From the NCBI GenBank assembly GCA_018969605.1, contig JAGWXY010000006.1, positions 1 to 52,610 of the forward strand: 52,610 nt of DNA. Direction: 5' to 3'. This DNA comes from Verrucomicrobiota bacterium. Its GTDB lineage: Bacteria; Verrucomicrobiota; Verrucomicrobiia; Verrucomicrobiales; Akkermansiaceae. How positions within the stretch are numbered: position 1 is the stretch's first letter; each line of letters begins with the position of its first letter. Both the position numbers and the translations under genes were made by a program. Shown one piece after another: positions 42,816-51,442 of the stretch. Below the pieces are notes generated by a model. It ran no database searches. It saw only the letters and a program-made list of their open reading frames with translations, and was not told where the DNA came from.

Positions 42816-44555
42816 GTGCAACACGCTGGAATTCGCCAGACCGGGGTCCTCATCCCGGTCTTTTCAATGCGACGCAGAGGAGACCTTGGAATTGGCGACA
42901 CCGCGGCTCTGCGCGAGTGGATCGATTGGGCCGCCGAGACCGGCGTCGCATTCATTCAACTTCTGCCGATCAATGAAAACGGCATCGACGAAAGCCCCTA
43001 CAGCGCGATTTCATCGTGCGCGCTCGACCCGATTTACCTGACACTTGATGCGGCGGAGGCCCCATGGCTCGATGCCGGCGATTTCACCCGGGCCGGCGAC
43101 CAGGTCGGCATGGCACGGCAGGCCGCACGCGTCGATTACTCCGCAGTGCGTCGTGTGAAGCGCAACCTCCTAGAGCTCGCATGGGCGGAATTCGCCAGCG
43201 CAGGGCAAATGCTTCAAGACGAATTTGAGCGCTTCAAGTCCACCGAGCAGGATTGGCTCGCGGACTACTGCATGTTCCGCTTTCTGATGGAGCTTCACGG
43301 CGAATCACTCACATGGGACAAGTGGCCGGACTCTTCCAACACGCCGGAAAAAGCACGCGAGCATGTCAACTCACTGCGCGGCCGCGACCCAGAGGCAGTC
43401 GATTATCGCCTGGGATTTTTCGCCTTCACCCAATGGCTTTGCTTCCGGCAATGGCGCAGTTTGCGCAAGCATGCCGATTTGCGCGGAGTGAAACTCATGG
43501 GCGATTTGCCGATCGGCGTGAGCTGGCATTCGTGCGATGTGTTTTTCAATCGCGATGATTTCCACCTCGAATGGTGCGGCGGCTCACCACCCGAAGGCAT
43601 GAGCCAAAGCGATCCCTTCTTCCAACAATGGGGTCAGAACTGGGGCATCCCACTCTATCGATGGGACCACATGCAGGCAAACGGTTTCACATGGTGGAAA
43701 AACCGCGTCCGCCGCCTCACCGAAATTTTCCGCATGTTCCGCCTCGACCACATCCTCGGATTTTACCGCATCTACGCCTTCCCATGGAGACCCGAACGAA
43801 ATCACGAATTCATCGGGCTAAGCCACCACGACGCGGCGGAAAAAAACCATGGCATGCTGCCCCGTTGGTTTTTGCGTCCCGACGACACAGTGCAAAACAA
43901 AGCCGCCAACCGCGCCGATGGCGATGTGCGCCTGCGCGCGATCCTCGAGGCCGCCAATGGTGTGGAAATCATCGCCGAGGACCTCGGCTGGGTGCCGGAC
44001 TATGTGCGCCCGCACCTCCACGACCTCGGCATCACCGGCTTCCGCATCCCGCATTGGGATTGCAACGAGTTTGGTCACCCCACCCCAGGCAACAGCTTTC
44101 CGGAAAATTCCTTCGCCACTTACTCGACCCACGATCACGACCCGGTCAACGGCATCTGGCGCGGATGCCAAAACGCACTGCGTCGCCATCACGAACACCC
44201 CGACGACAACTCGGGCTGGCAAGCCCACGGCGCCTACAACACGCTGCGCATCCTCTCGGAGTTTGCCTCGATCCCCATGCCGCCCCACGGCCCCTGCCCA
44301 CCCTTCACCGAAGGCATCCGCCTGCGACTCATCAAGGCTCTGCTCGACTCGAACTCGCGCTACGCCTCAATCATGATCACCGAGCTTTTCGCCATCGACG
44401 AACGCATCAATACCCCCGGCAGCACCAACTCACACAACTGGAGCTTCCGCCTGCCATGGACGCTCGAACAAATCCGCGCCGACCAAAGGCTCAACGAAAT
44501 TTGCCAAAAGTTCGCCATCGCCATCAGCCTCACCCGCGGCAAACCCCTGTATTGA
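42816..44555 (+). CDS. malQ: 4-alpha-glucanotransferase
   Basis: 579 residues from a GTG start (MQHAGIRQTGVLIPVFSMRR); starting at the ATG 17 codons later would cut off the conserved first strand. GH77 landmarks: SPYSAISSCALDPIYL, MGDLPIGVSWHSCDV, FRLDHILGFYRIYAFPW (nucleophile Asp), IIAEDLGWVPDYV (acid/base Glu) and YSTHDHDPV (third Asp). The enzyme moves maltosyl units between alpha-1,4-glucans, in glycogen or maltose use. The Asp of THD-HD sits as expected, so it should be active. The next gene, ribH, starts 55 bp later. Confidence 0.93.
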   Translation: MQHAGIRQTGVLIPVFSMRRRGDLGIGDTAALREWIDWAAETGVAFIQLLPINENGIDESPYSAISSCALDPIYLTLDAAEAPWLDAGDFTRAGDQVGMARQAARVDYSAVRRVKRNLLELAWAEFASAGQMLQDEFERFKSTEQDWLADYCMFRFLMELHGESLTWDKWPDSSNTPEKAREHVNSLRGRDPEAVDYRLGFFAFTQWLCFRQWRSLRKHADLRGVKLMGDLPIGVSWHSCDVFFNRDDFHLEWCGGSPPEGMSQSDPFFQQWGQNWGIPLYRWDHMQANGFTWWKNRVRRLTEIFRMFRLDHILGFYRIYAFPWRPERNHEFIGLSHHDAAEKNHGMLPRWFLRPDDTVQNKAANRADGDVRLRAILEAANGVEIIAEDLGWVPDYVRPHLHDLGITGFRIPHWDCNEFGHPTPGNSFPENSFATYSTHDHDPVNGIWRGCQNALRRHHEHPDDNSGWQAHGAYNTLRILSEFASIPMPPHGPCPPFTEGIRLRLIKALLDSNSRYASIMITELFAIDERINTPGSTNSHNWSFRLPWTLEQIRADQRLNEICQKFAIAISLTRGKPLY

Positions 44556-44610
44556 CGATCCATCCGTCGTCCGATTGACTTCTCCGACACATCAAGCCAT
44601 CTACACCCCC

Positions 44611-45123
44611 ATGTCCAACGCGTTGCCTCCCAAACCACGGATCATCGGATCAAAAGTCCGGATCTGCATCGTCGCCTCAAAATACAATGAGGAATTCACG
44701 GACGCGCTGGTCGACAACACTCTAAAGGAAATCGAGGAACTCATCCCGCAAGCCCGCGTCGATTTGATCCGCGTACCCGGCGCATTTGAAATCCCAGTGA
44801 TGGTGGCATCCATGCTCGAGCGCAACCCGCCCACCTGTATCATCGCTCTAGGTCTCATCATCCGCGGCTCCACCGCCCATGCTGACCTCGTCGCACGCTC
44901 GGTCACCGACTCGCTCCAACAACTCGCCGTCGCGCAGATGCGACCGATCATCAACGAAGTCCTTTTGGTCGAAGATGAAAAACAGGCATACGCCCGTTGC
45001 ATTGGTTCACAAATCAATCGCGGCCGAGAAGCCGCACGCGCCGCTGCATTGATGATCGATGTGTTTCGCGAACTCGACCGCTCGATGCCGCTCATGAATG
45101 ACGGCAAAAAACGATATGCCTAG
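44611..45123 (+). CDS. ribH: 6,7-dimethyl-8-ribityllumazine synthase
   Basis: 170 residues. [26 protein letters not shown] and [16 protein letters not shown] are the family motifs; the His of STAHAD is the catalytic one (His88 in B. subtilis). It condenses the ribityl-aminopyrimidine with 3,4-dihydroxybutanone phosphate, the step before riboflavin synthase, and normally assembles into pentamers or 60-mer capsids. The start MSNALPPK is set by homology. It overlaps nusB by 8 bp; ribH-nusB pairs are common in bacteria. Confidence 0.94.
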   Translation: MSNALPPKPRIIGSKVRICIVASKYNEEFTDALVDNTLKEIEELIPQARVDLIRVPGAFEIPVMVASMLERNPPTCIIALGLIIRGSTAHADLVARSVTDSLQQLAVAQMRPIINEVLLVEDEKQAYARCIGSQINRGREAARAAALMIDVFRELDRSMPLMNDGKKRYA

Positions 45124-46027
45124 TCCCCGCCAAATCCGCGAGGCTGTGGTGCAGTTTCTCTATTGCGCCGATCTCGAAGGCGGTGCCAACCCGGCCGCCC
45201 TGCGCGAACCGTTCTGGGACTTTGTCTCGGAATCGGACCTGCGAAAACTGCTCATCGCCACCTTTCGCGCCATCCATCACCTCGCCAATGGCCGCGCGGA
45301 CCGGCTCGTCGAATTCCAACAGCGCGCCAACGCCGCCACGCCGTTGCTCGCGGGAAATCCTGCCGCGGAAAAACTCCCGCCCATCCTCAACCGCATCTCG
45401 CGCCTCGAGTCGGACTGGAGCCAGGCCTTCGATCATCTCGAACACTTGCCCAAAGACGATGACGATGCCTCGGTCGCCTCAAAGTTTGCGCCCGCGCTGC
45501 AACGGCTGTTTCGCATCGACCGCGACCTCGCCGCGGCCCGCGCCGACTTCATCGATCAGGCCGGACTCGTCCCCGCACTGCGCGGACCGCTCGAGCCGCT
45601 TACCGCATCGATCCGCCGCCTCCAGCGGATTTCCGACCGCATCCGCATGGTGGAGGAACCGGAAAAATTTCCCGAACAAGGCGACCTCGCCAAACTCCGC
45701 GACTCAAAATCGGAACTCGCCTCACTGCGCCAAACAACCGACTCGTGGGTCGACGCGGTACTCGCTCACAAGGACGCGATCGACAACAAGCTCGGAGCGG
45801 TGATCGAAAACTACGCACCCGCACGCATCGATCCGGTCGACCGCGCAATCCTGCGACTTGCGACCCACGAACTTCTCAACACGGCCACACCGCCGAAGGT
45901 CGTGATCAACGAAGCGATCGAACTCGCCAAGCGATTCGGCACCACCGACTCCAAGCGCTTCGTCAATGGCATCCTCGATAAAATCGCGGGACTCACCAGT
46001 GCCACGGTCAGCAATGGCGCGGCCTGA
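45116..46027 (+). CDS. nusB: Transcription antitermination factor NusB, enlarged
   Basis: 303 residues against ~140 for typical NusB. The first helix ([17 protein letters not shown]) and the C-terminal ~85 residues ([45 protein letters not shown]) are canonical. Between them lie ~150 extra residues (about 45-205), mostly charged and helical, with [10 protein letters not shown] and [17 protein letters not shown] suggesting a coiled coil. NusB with S10/NusE binds boxA RNA to keep polymerase moving in rRNA operons. The insert could add a partner-binding domain. The start overlaps the ribH end by 8 bp, so the two are translationally coupled. Confidence 0.88.
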   Translation: MPSPRQIREAVVQFLYCADLEGGANPAALREPFWDFVSESDLRKLLIATFRAIHHLANGRADRLVEFQQRANAATPLLAGNPAAEKLPPILNRISRLESDWSQAFDHLEHLPKDDDDASVASKFAPALQRLFRIDRDLAAARADFIDQAGLVPALRGPLEPLTASIRRLQRISDRIRMVEEPEKFPEQGDLAKLRDSKSELASLRQTTDSWVDAVLAHKDAIDNKLGAVIENYAPARIDPVDRAILRLATHELLNTATPPKVVINEAIELAKRFGTTDSKRFVNGILDKIAGLTSATVSNGAA

Positions 46028-46056
46028 ATGCACCGCAACCATCCCTCGTTGAGGTC

Positions 46057-47340
46057 ATGAACCAGCCCAATCCATTCCAACAACGCACGCTGTGGAACGC
46101 CGCCACCGGAGTCTCGATCATGATCCTCGGCGCCCTGATGGTTGGCCTCGTCTGGCTCATCGGCAAAGTCTTCGGCTTTCTCCAGCCGGTGCTCATTCCA
46201 TTGATCGTTGCCGGCATCGTCGCTTACGTGCTAGATCCGGTGGTTCGCATTTTGCAAAAGCGCGGGCTCAGCAGGCTCTGGTCGGTCGTCACAGTTTTTG
46301 CAGCAATCCTTGCCTCCATCGCACTGCTGGTGATCGCTCTGATCCCCGCCGTGGATCAAGGCCGCGGACTCCTCAAAAAAACTTTCTCAAAGCCGACAGC
46401 CGAGCAGCAAGCAATCGTCGAAAGCAAAACCATCACTGCAGAAGCAAGCAGCGACCAAGAGCAAAACGAACGCCTCGCCGGCACCTTGGCTTCCGAGTTG
46501 ATGAAAATGCGTCAACGCCATCAGCACAACCCGATCGGCTGGATGCTCACCGAGGTGGACGATCAAGGCAACCCCGTCGCCGAAAGCACCGGCCGCACCG
46601 CCATCGAGTCACTCTCAAAAAGCCGCGTCGGCCGCATGCTCTTCGAGTACAAAGGCGTGATCCTCAAAACCGGCCGCGAGTGGATCTCTGCCGGTTCAAC
46701 CAAAATACTCGGATTTCTCGGGCTCGTTCTCGGCATGATCATGGTTCCGGTCTACCTGTTCTTCTTCCTCAAGGACTCATCATCGATCCGCGAACACTGG
46801 CATGACTATGTGCCGCTCAAAAATTCCGAATTCAAAACCGAACTGGTCGAGACACTTCAGGAAATCAACGGATACCTCGTCTCGTTCTTCCGCGGGCAAG
46901 TTCTCGTCGCCGCGATCGATGGATTCCTCGTCGGCACCGCACTCACCCTCTTCGGCCTGCCCTACGCATTTCTCATCGGCATCTTCATGGCCATCCTCGG
47001 CGTGATCCCCTACATCGGCAGCATCCTCTGCCTCATCCCCGCATGCATCATCGGCTACCTCCACGCGCAAGGGACCTCTCCCTTCGGCATGAGCCCCGCC
47101 GCCTATGTAGGCTGTGTGGTCGCAATCTTTGTGGTGGTTCAACAAATCAACTCCCTTGTCACCGCCCCCAAAATCGTCGGCGACTCCGTCGGCCTCCACC
47201 CGCTCACCGTGATCTTCTCGATGCTCTTCTGGTCCCTCCTCCTCGGCGGATTCGTCGGAGCCCTCCTCGCAGTCCCTCTCACCGCCGCCGTGAAAGTTCT
47301 CTTCCGCCGCTACATCTGGGTGCGGGGAAGATTGGTGTGA
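46057..47340 (+). CDS. AI-2E/PerM-family permease (second copy)
   Basis: 427 residues. The layout equals that of the copy at 24739: two N-terminal helices (VLIPLIVAGIVAYVLDPVV), a third helix near residue 90, a hydrophilic stretch of ~100 residues, then the conserved bundle with MAILGVIPYIGSILCLIPA and LLGGFVGALLAVPLTAAVK. GVIPYIG and the final basic tail are family hallmarks. Identity to the first copy looks low, so these are old paralogues. It begins 29 bp after nusB and is followed directly by the repeat island. Confidence 0.87.
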   Translation: MNQPNPFQQRTLWNAATGVSIMILGALMVGLVWLIGKVFGFLQPVLIPLIVAGIVAYVLDPVVRILQKRGLSRLWSVVTVFAAILASIALLVIALIPAVDQGRGLLKKTFSKPTAEQQAIVESKTITAEASSDQEQNERLAGTLASELMKMRQRHQHNPIGWMLTEVDDQGNPVAESTGRTAIESLSKSRVGRMLFEYKGVILKTGREWISAGSTKILGFLGLVLGMIMVPVYLFFFLKDSSSIREHWHDYVPLKNSEFKTELVETLQEINGYLVSFFRGQVLVAAIDGFLVGTALTLFGLPYAFLIGIFMAILGVIPYIGSILCLIPACIIGYLHAQGTSPFGMSPAAYVGCVVAIFVVVQQINSLVTAPKIVGDSVGLHPLTVIFSMLFWSLLLGGFVGALLAVPLTAAVKVLFRRYIWVRGRLV

Positions 47341-47392
47341 GTGAAGAGTTAGTGGTTAAGAGTTATAGGATATTGGGGGCAAAGAAGAAGCT

Positions 47393-47517
47393 TCTCCTTC
47401 AAGGAGAGTGGGCTTCCTGCCCACCTCTGCACGCCCCGGTAGGGCGATGCAGCGCCGGTTCTTCCCCGTAGCTGGAGCATCTTGCTCCAGACCGTCCATG
47501 GAGCGTCCCGCTCCATG
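47393..47517. repeat. Row of hairpins with 3-nt loops
   Basis: TCTCCT/AGGAGA with loop TCA (47393-47407); GTGGGC/GCCCAC with loop TTCCT (47408-47424); CTGGAGCA/TGCTCCAG with loop TCT (47472-47490); CATGGAGCG/CGCTCCATG with loop TCC (47497-47517). The last two are perfect 8- and 9-bp stems, and the 47463-47517 part is an inverted relative of 33693-33741. Confidence 0.8.
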
Positions 47518-47542
47518 TTTTAAAAAAGCAAAGCCCAGCGGC

Positions 47543-47633
47543 CTCTTCCACTTCAATGTTCGATTTTCAATGTTGGATGTTCGATGTTCGAACCCCTCCC
47601 CCCCAATAACCTCTAACAAATAACCCATAACTC
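47543..47633. repeat. TTCGATGTT module, copy 1
   Basis: It begins CTCTTCCACTTCAATGTTCG, continues with degenerate 7-mers of the type GATGTTC, then a C-rich tract, AATAACC, and TAACAAATAACC. Copies 2 and 3 differ by a few substitutions. Confidence 0.85.
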
Positions 47634-47689
47634 TCCCCCCCGGTAGGGCGACGCGGCCTCGCGGCGCCGACTCATCGCCGCAGGCCCAA

Positions 47690-47732
47690 GCGGGCAAGAT
47701 GCCCGCGCTCCCTTGACGAAGATGCTTCTTCA
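47690..47732. repeat. Two more 3-nt-loop hairpins
   Basis: GCGGGCA/TGCCCGC with loop AGA is a perfect 7 bp (47690-47706). TGACGAAG/CTTCTTCA with loop ATG has one mismatch (47714-47732). Confidence 0.75.
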
Positions 47733-47752
47733 TTGACCTTGCGTTCGCCAAC

Positions 47753-47872
47753 GGACCTTTCGGAATGCCTTTGCCGCGTGAGCGGCATCTTGATTGCTAC
47801 GCGAAGCGGATTTGGCATGGCGTGAGCAAAGCGAAGGCAAAAAGGTCCCTGCCTGAAGCAGCCACTTCTTCA
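47753..47872. repeat. GGACCTTT/AAAGGTCC element with an ~80-bp insert, plus flanking hairpin
   Basis: The arms GGACCTTT (47753-47760) and AAAGGTCC (47841-47848) equal those at 39439-39459, but ~80 bp, including a GCCGC/GCGGC hairpin with loop GTGA, take the place of the short loop. As in the 39.4-kb copy, CTGCCT and a TGAAG...CTTCA hairpin (47854-47872) follow. Confidence 0.75.
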
Positions 47873-47874
47873 CC

Positions 47875-47963
47875 CTCTTCCACTTCAATGTTCGATGTTC
47901 AGTATTGGATGTTCGATGTTCACCCCCCCCAATAACCCTCAACAAATAACCTCCAACACTCTC
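47875..47963. repeat. TTCGATGTT module, copy 2
   Basis: Nearly identical to copy 3, which starts 116 bp later. The C tract here has eight C. Confidence 0.85.
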
Positions 47964-47990
47964 ACCCACCGCGACTCTGCGCCAACTATC

Positions 47991-48080
47991 CTCTTCCACT
48001 TCAATGTTCGATGTTCAGTGTTGGATGTTCGATGTTCACCCCCCCAATAACCCTCAACAAATAACCGCCAACTCTCTTCC
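47991..48080. repeat. TTCGATGTT module, copy 3
   Basis: It starts CTCTTCCACTTCAATGTTCG and has seven C in its tract. The module shared with 33811-33889 follows immediately. Confidence 0.85.
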
Positions 48081-48081
48081 C

Positions 48082-48165
48082 CTCTGCGTCCCTTGGCGAC
48101 CTTTGCGACTTGGCGGCAAATCTTCTATATGCATCGGCGCCGCGGGCCTCGTCGCCCTACCGGGT
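48082..48165. repeat. Dispersed module shared with 33811-33889
   Basis: CTCTGCGTCCCTTGGCGAC, then TTGGCGGCAAATC, then TCGGCGCC and CGCCCTACCGGG occur in the same order and orientation as in the 33.8-kb copy. Confidence 0.7.
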
Positions 48166-48186
48166 CAGAGAACCCACTTCCCCTTG

Positions 48187-49596
48187 TCAACTCAGACTCC
48201 TCCAGACCGCCGCAACCAATCCGCAAAGCACAAATCCCACCACCAAAGGCATCAACGCGGAGACCGCCGTCCATTTCCAACTGCGCGTCTCCTTGTAGAT
48301 GGTGTAAATCGTGGTTGAACACGGGTTGTGGCAGAGGCTGAAAAGCATCAGGCACATCGCAGTAAGTGAGGTCCACCCGTCGGCTTCGAGGATCGCACGC
48401 ACATTGCCGGGATCGGTTTCAAACATCACGCCCGCGCCCTGACCACCGGCCGCGCCGGTCACCAACACGGTGAGCATCAGAATCGTAGGCACGACAATTT
48501 CGTTGGCAGGAATCGCCACGATGTAGGCCAGCAAGATCACTCCGGTGAGACCGATCAAACGCGCGAAGGGATCGGTGCCATGCACAAACCATGCGGCAAG
48601 ACTTTGATCGCCGATGAACACATTTGCCGAAAGCCAGATCGCCGCACCGGCCGGCAGCGCAAACACCACCGCGCGCCACAGCACGATCAGCGTACGATCA
48701 ATGACCGAAGTATAAAGGGTTTTCCAAAAATCTGGCGGACGATAAGGCGGCAGTTCGAGGCTGAAGGTCGAGGCCTCGCCACGCAGCACCGTGCGGGCAA
48801 GCATCCACGAACTCAGCATCGCAAAACCAAAACCCAACAAAGCCACCGCCAGCACCGAAAGCGCGGCGATCGAGCCACCCCAACCGCGCGGCGCAAGCGT
48901 GCCGATGAACACGCCCGCCATCAGGATCTGCGTCGGCCAGCGACCATTGCAGAGCGAAAAGTTGTTCGTCAGAATCGCGATCAATCGCTCGCGCGGCGAA
49001 TCAATGATCCGCGTGGCAACCACCCCCGCCGCATTGCAACCCAAGCCCATCGCCATCGTCAGCGCCTGTTTGCCATGCGCACCGACCCGCTGAAACATGC
49101 GGTCGAGGTTGAAGGCGACGCGCGGCAAATACCCAAAATCTTCCAGCAAGGTGAAACAGGGGAAAAAAATCGCCATCGGCGGCAGCATCACGCTGATCAC
49201 CCACGCGGTGGCGAGGTACATGCCATCGACAAGCAAGCCCTTCAACCACCACGGCGCACCCACCGAAACAAACAACTCCGATAACCAGCCATGACCTTTG
49301 TCGACGAGTAATGATCCCAACATCGCCGATGGAACATTCGCGCCGACGATCGTCAGCCATAGAATCGCACCCAACACGGCGATCATGATCGGAAAGGCGG
49401 TGAGCGGATGCGTCAGCAATCGATCCAGCGCCTGCTGCCACGCCAATCGCCGATCACCGCCACTGCGCGTGACGCTGCGCCCGGCGATCCGCGCGGCCTC
49501 GCCATGAATCGACTCGGCGATCCGGTCGTGCAGGTCCTGCGGCAGTTGCCATCGCAACTCCCCTGCCTCTTTCAACACATCGTCCTTGCTCTTCAT
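48187..49596 (-). CDS. feoB: FeoB membrane (gate) subunit of a split ferrous-iron transporter
   Basis: 469 residues from the ATG giving MKSKDDVLKEAGEL; the open frame extends upstream in the shadow of the GTPase gene. It holds the FeoB membrane part: a short cytosolic start, then the two Gate domains with MLPPMAIFFPCFTLLEDFGY, AMGLGCNAAGVVATRI and IPANEIVVPTI, and about nine helices. It moves Fe2+ through the inner membrane together with the GTPase subunit. The stop of the GTPase gene is 19 bp upstream, and a GAGAGG sequence in that gap can serve as its ribosome-binding site, so this is a true split rather than an obvious frameshift. Confidence 0.9.
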   Translation of the reverse strand: MKSKDDVLKEAGELRWQLPQDLHDRIAESIHGEAARIAGRSVTRSGGDRRLAWQQALDRLLTHPLTAFPIMIAVLGAILWLTIVGANVPSAMLGSLLVDKGHGWLSELFVSVGAPWWLKGLLVDGMYLATAWVISVMLPPMAIFFPCFTLLEDFGYLPRVAFNLDRMFQRVGAHGKQALTMAMGLGCNAAGVVATRIIDSPRERLIAILTNNFSLCNGRWPTQILMAGVFIGTLAPRGWGGSIAALSVLAVALLGFGFAMLSSWMLARTVLRGEASTFSLELPPYRPPDFWKTLYTSVIDRTLIVLWRAVVFALPAGAAIWLSANVFIGDQSLAAWFVHGTDPFARLIGLTGVILLAYIVAIPANEIVVPTILMLTVLVTGAAGGQGAGVMFETDPGNVRAILEADGWTSLTAMCLMLFSLCHNPCSTTIYTIYKETRSWKWTAVSALMPLVVGFVLCGLVAAVWRSLS

Positions 49597-49615
49597 GAAA
49601 AATTTTTCGCCTCTC

Positions 49616-50422
49616 TCAAACCTGCGGCATCGCTCTTTCATCCACCAAATTTCCAATCTCTCCCGATTGAACCGCATCGATGATTTCGCGGTCACCTTCC
49701 AGCAATCGCAAGGCCACCCAACGCGGCTGCGGCAAGCCCGGAAACACCTCAAGCAGATCAGCCTCGACCTTGTCCAAAGCCTGCGTGAGCCCACGCACAT
49801 CGAGCGGCAACTTGCGCGGCGATGGATCATCGGCACGCGCCGCCATCAACGAAATCTCCTTGAGCAAATCCGCAATCCCCTCGCCCGACCGCGCGGCACA
49901 CGGTACCACCGGCACGCCAAGATCGCGCGCGAGGTTTCGCGTGTCGATCTCCAGCCCATGCGCCCGCGCCTCGTCCATGAGGTTCAAGCAAAGGACCGCA
50001 CGCCGCGTGATCTGCAAGACCTGCAACACAAGGTTGAGGTTGCGCTCCATGCATGAGGCATCGACGACGATCACCGTCACATCCGGTTTGCCAAACAACA
50101 AAAACGATCTCGCCACTTCTTCATCCGGCGAGGCAGACAACAATGAATAGGTACCCGGCAGATCGATCATTCGGTATTTTTTCCCCTCGTAGGAAAATCC
50201 GCCTTCCGCCCGACCCACAGTCTTGCCCGGCCAATTTCCCGTGTGCATCCGCAAGCCGGTAAGCGCATTGAAAACCGTGGTCTTGCCAGTGTTGGGGTTG
50301 CCTGCCAGCGCGATGACAAAATCGCTGTCATCCACGCGCAGTCCAAGCTTTTGCAAGCGACCCTGACGCGATGGACAGGTCACGCATGCCTCGCTGGGTT
50401 GATGTTCGGAAATTGGCTTCAT
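49616..50422 (-). CDS. feoB: FeoB GTPase subunit of a split ferrous-iron transporter
   Basis: 268 residues. An N-terminal CVTCPSRQG cysteine pair precedes the G domain: GNPNTGKTT (G1), the switch with GNWPGKTV, DLPGTYSL (G3), NLMDEA (G4; NxxD kept) and PCAARSGEG (G5). A helical GDI-like region ends the protein at RAMPQV, where whole FeoB would pass into its first membrane helix. GTP binding controls opening of the gate encoded by the next gene. It overlaps the regulator gene upstream by 4 bp (ATGA), so the three are translated in sequence. Confidence 0.92.
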   Translation of the reverse strand: MKPISEHQPSEACVTCPSRQGRLQKLGLRVDDSDFVIALAGNPNTGKTTVFNALTGLRMHTGNWPGKTVGRAEGGFSYEGKKYRMIDLPGTYSLLSASPDEEVARSFLLFGKPDVTVIVVDASCMERNLNLVLQVLQITRRAVLCLNLMDEARAHGLEIDTRNLARDLGVPVVPCAARSGEGIADLLKEISLMAARADDPSPRKLPLDVRGLTQALDKVEADLLEVFPGLPQPRWVALRLLEGDREIIDAVQSGEIGNLVDERAMPQV

Positions 50423-51381
50423 GCTTTTTGCGATGATGAAACTTCCGCCGGCCTGAGGATCAAAATCCGTTTCGCCTGCGACTCGCGCAACCCGATCATC
50501 GCGCCGCGAATCACATAGCTTTTCGGACTGCCAAAGGGGCTTGAAAATTCGCAGCGGATCTTGGTTCCGGGCACCACACCGAGATCCAACAAACGCGTCC
50601 GCTCGGGTCCGACGCAGCTTGGCGCCAGCCCATGCACGACCGCCGACTCGCCGACACGAAGATCTGACAAACGCCCCAAACCCTCGGGCAAATCATCTCC
50701 CACATCGACGCCAATCAAATGAATCAATCCCGCAACCGCCGCAGGAACCACGAGCTCGCGGCCCTCAACTTTTGCGGCTACCGATCCATCGGCCAAATGC
50801 GCGATCGCATCCATCCGCGTACCCGGTGCCAAACCCAAAGCACCCGCCAAGCGAAACAATGCCTCGGGCTCATCCTCAATGTGACCAATGCGCGCCGGCA
50901 CCCCATCCGCCCACGCCGCAAGCGATGGCAATGGTCGCTTTGGCATCAGCCCCTCGCGCGTCGGGATCGGATCCCCGTGCGGATCATATCGCGGGTTGTT
51001 CATGCGGTCGGCCATGGCATTGACCTCATCCGCTTCGAGCCGGTGCTCCTCGCGATGCGCTTCACGATGCCAATCAACCGCCGGCGTGCTGGTTTGCCGC
51101 ATCAACCATGTTTCAAAAATCCGGTGATTCCGCACAACCTGCAGCGCGTATTTTCTGCCCGCTTCGGAAAGCTGATGCGCATCGCCCGCCGCCACCAACA
51201 AACCGCGCGCCCGCAATTCACCCAAGGCCATCGCCGCCTCCTCGCGCGATTTTCCCATGGCTCCCGCCAAGCTTTCAAGCGTCGCACCCCTACCAGCCTC
51301 ATCGCAGTCGAAGGCATGCTTGAGGGCGTCTTCCAACAAAACCCTCAAGGCGCCGGGCGCTTCTCTGGTGAATCCATCCAT
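50419..51381 (-). CDS. DtxR-type metalloregulator fused to FeoA-like domains
   Basis: 320 residues from the ATG at 51381 (a GTG lies one codon upstream). Residues ~10-80 form a winged helix, and ~90-145 a DtxR-type metal and dimer domain (HREEHRLEADEVNAMADRM, then DPHGDPIPT). An SH3-like segment follows (~165-230). The C-terminal ~75 residues are a FeoA-type SH3 domain (LLDLGVVPGTKIRCEF, then SYVIRGAMIGLRESQAKRI). Thus the iron sensor-repressor and the FeoA partner of FeoB are one protein, encoded just before the two feoB genes. It probably represses the operon when Fe2+ or Mn2+ is bound. No operator was found. Confidence 0.87.
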   Translation of the reverse strand: MDGFTREAPGALRVLLEDALKHAFDCDEAGRGATLESLAGAMGKSREEAAMALGELRARGLLVAAGDAHQLSEAGRKYALQVVRNHRIFETWLMRQTSTPAVDWHREAHREEHRLEADEVNAMADRMNNPRYDPHGDPIPTREGLMPKRPLPSLAAWADGVPARIGHIEDEPEALFRLAGALGLAPGTRMDAIAHLADGSVAAKVEGRELVVPAAVAGLIHLIGVDVGDDLPEGLGRLSDLRVGESAVVHGLAPSCVGPERTRLLDLGVVPGTKIRCEFSSPFGSPKSYVIRGAMIGLRESQAKRILILRPAEVSSSQKA

Positions 51382-51442
51382 CACTTTGCGTCAGATCATT
51401 GGACCACCCCTGAGCGCTTCGCAAGCGGAAACAAAAATCGTG

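Larger units (their letters stand above)
47341..48186. other. Repeat island between the permease and feoB genes
   Basis: 846 bp without a gene. It is a mosaic of hairpins with 3-nt loops, three copies of an ~90-bp TTCGATGTT module, C7-C8 tracts, two CGCCCTACCGGG-type modules in opposite orientation and a long GGACCTTT/AAAGGTCC inverted repeat. Parts match the zones at 11.7, 33.7 and 39.4 kb. Open frames up to 131 codons cross it on both strands, but they translate the repeats and have no motif. Confidence 0.8.

Noticed and set aside
47588-48047. The C7-C8 tracts as phase-variation switches
   Set aside because: They lie in non-coding repeats, not in a promoter or coding frame that I can identify.
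47543-48080. A CRISPR array
   Set aside because: The repeats are ~90 bp, three in number, unevenly spaced and internally degenerate, with no unique spacers and no cas genes.
49590-49620. A frameshift breaking a single feoB
   Set aside because: The first part ends at a domain border, and the second has its own ATG with a purine-rich GAGAGG site in the 19-bp gap, so a natural split is more likely; an error cannot be fully excluded.
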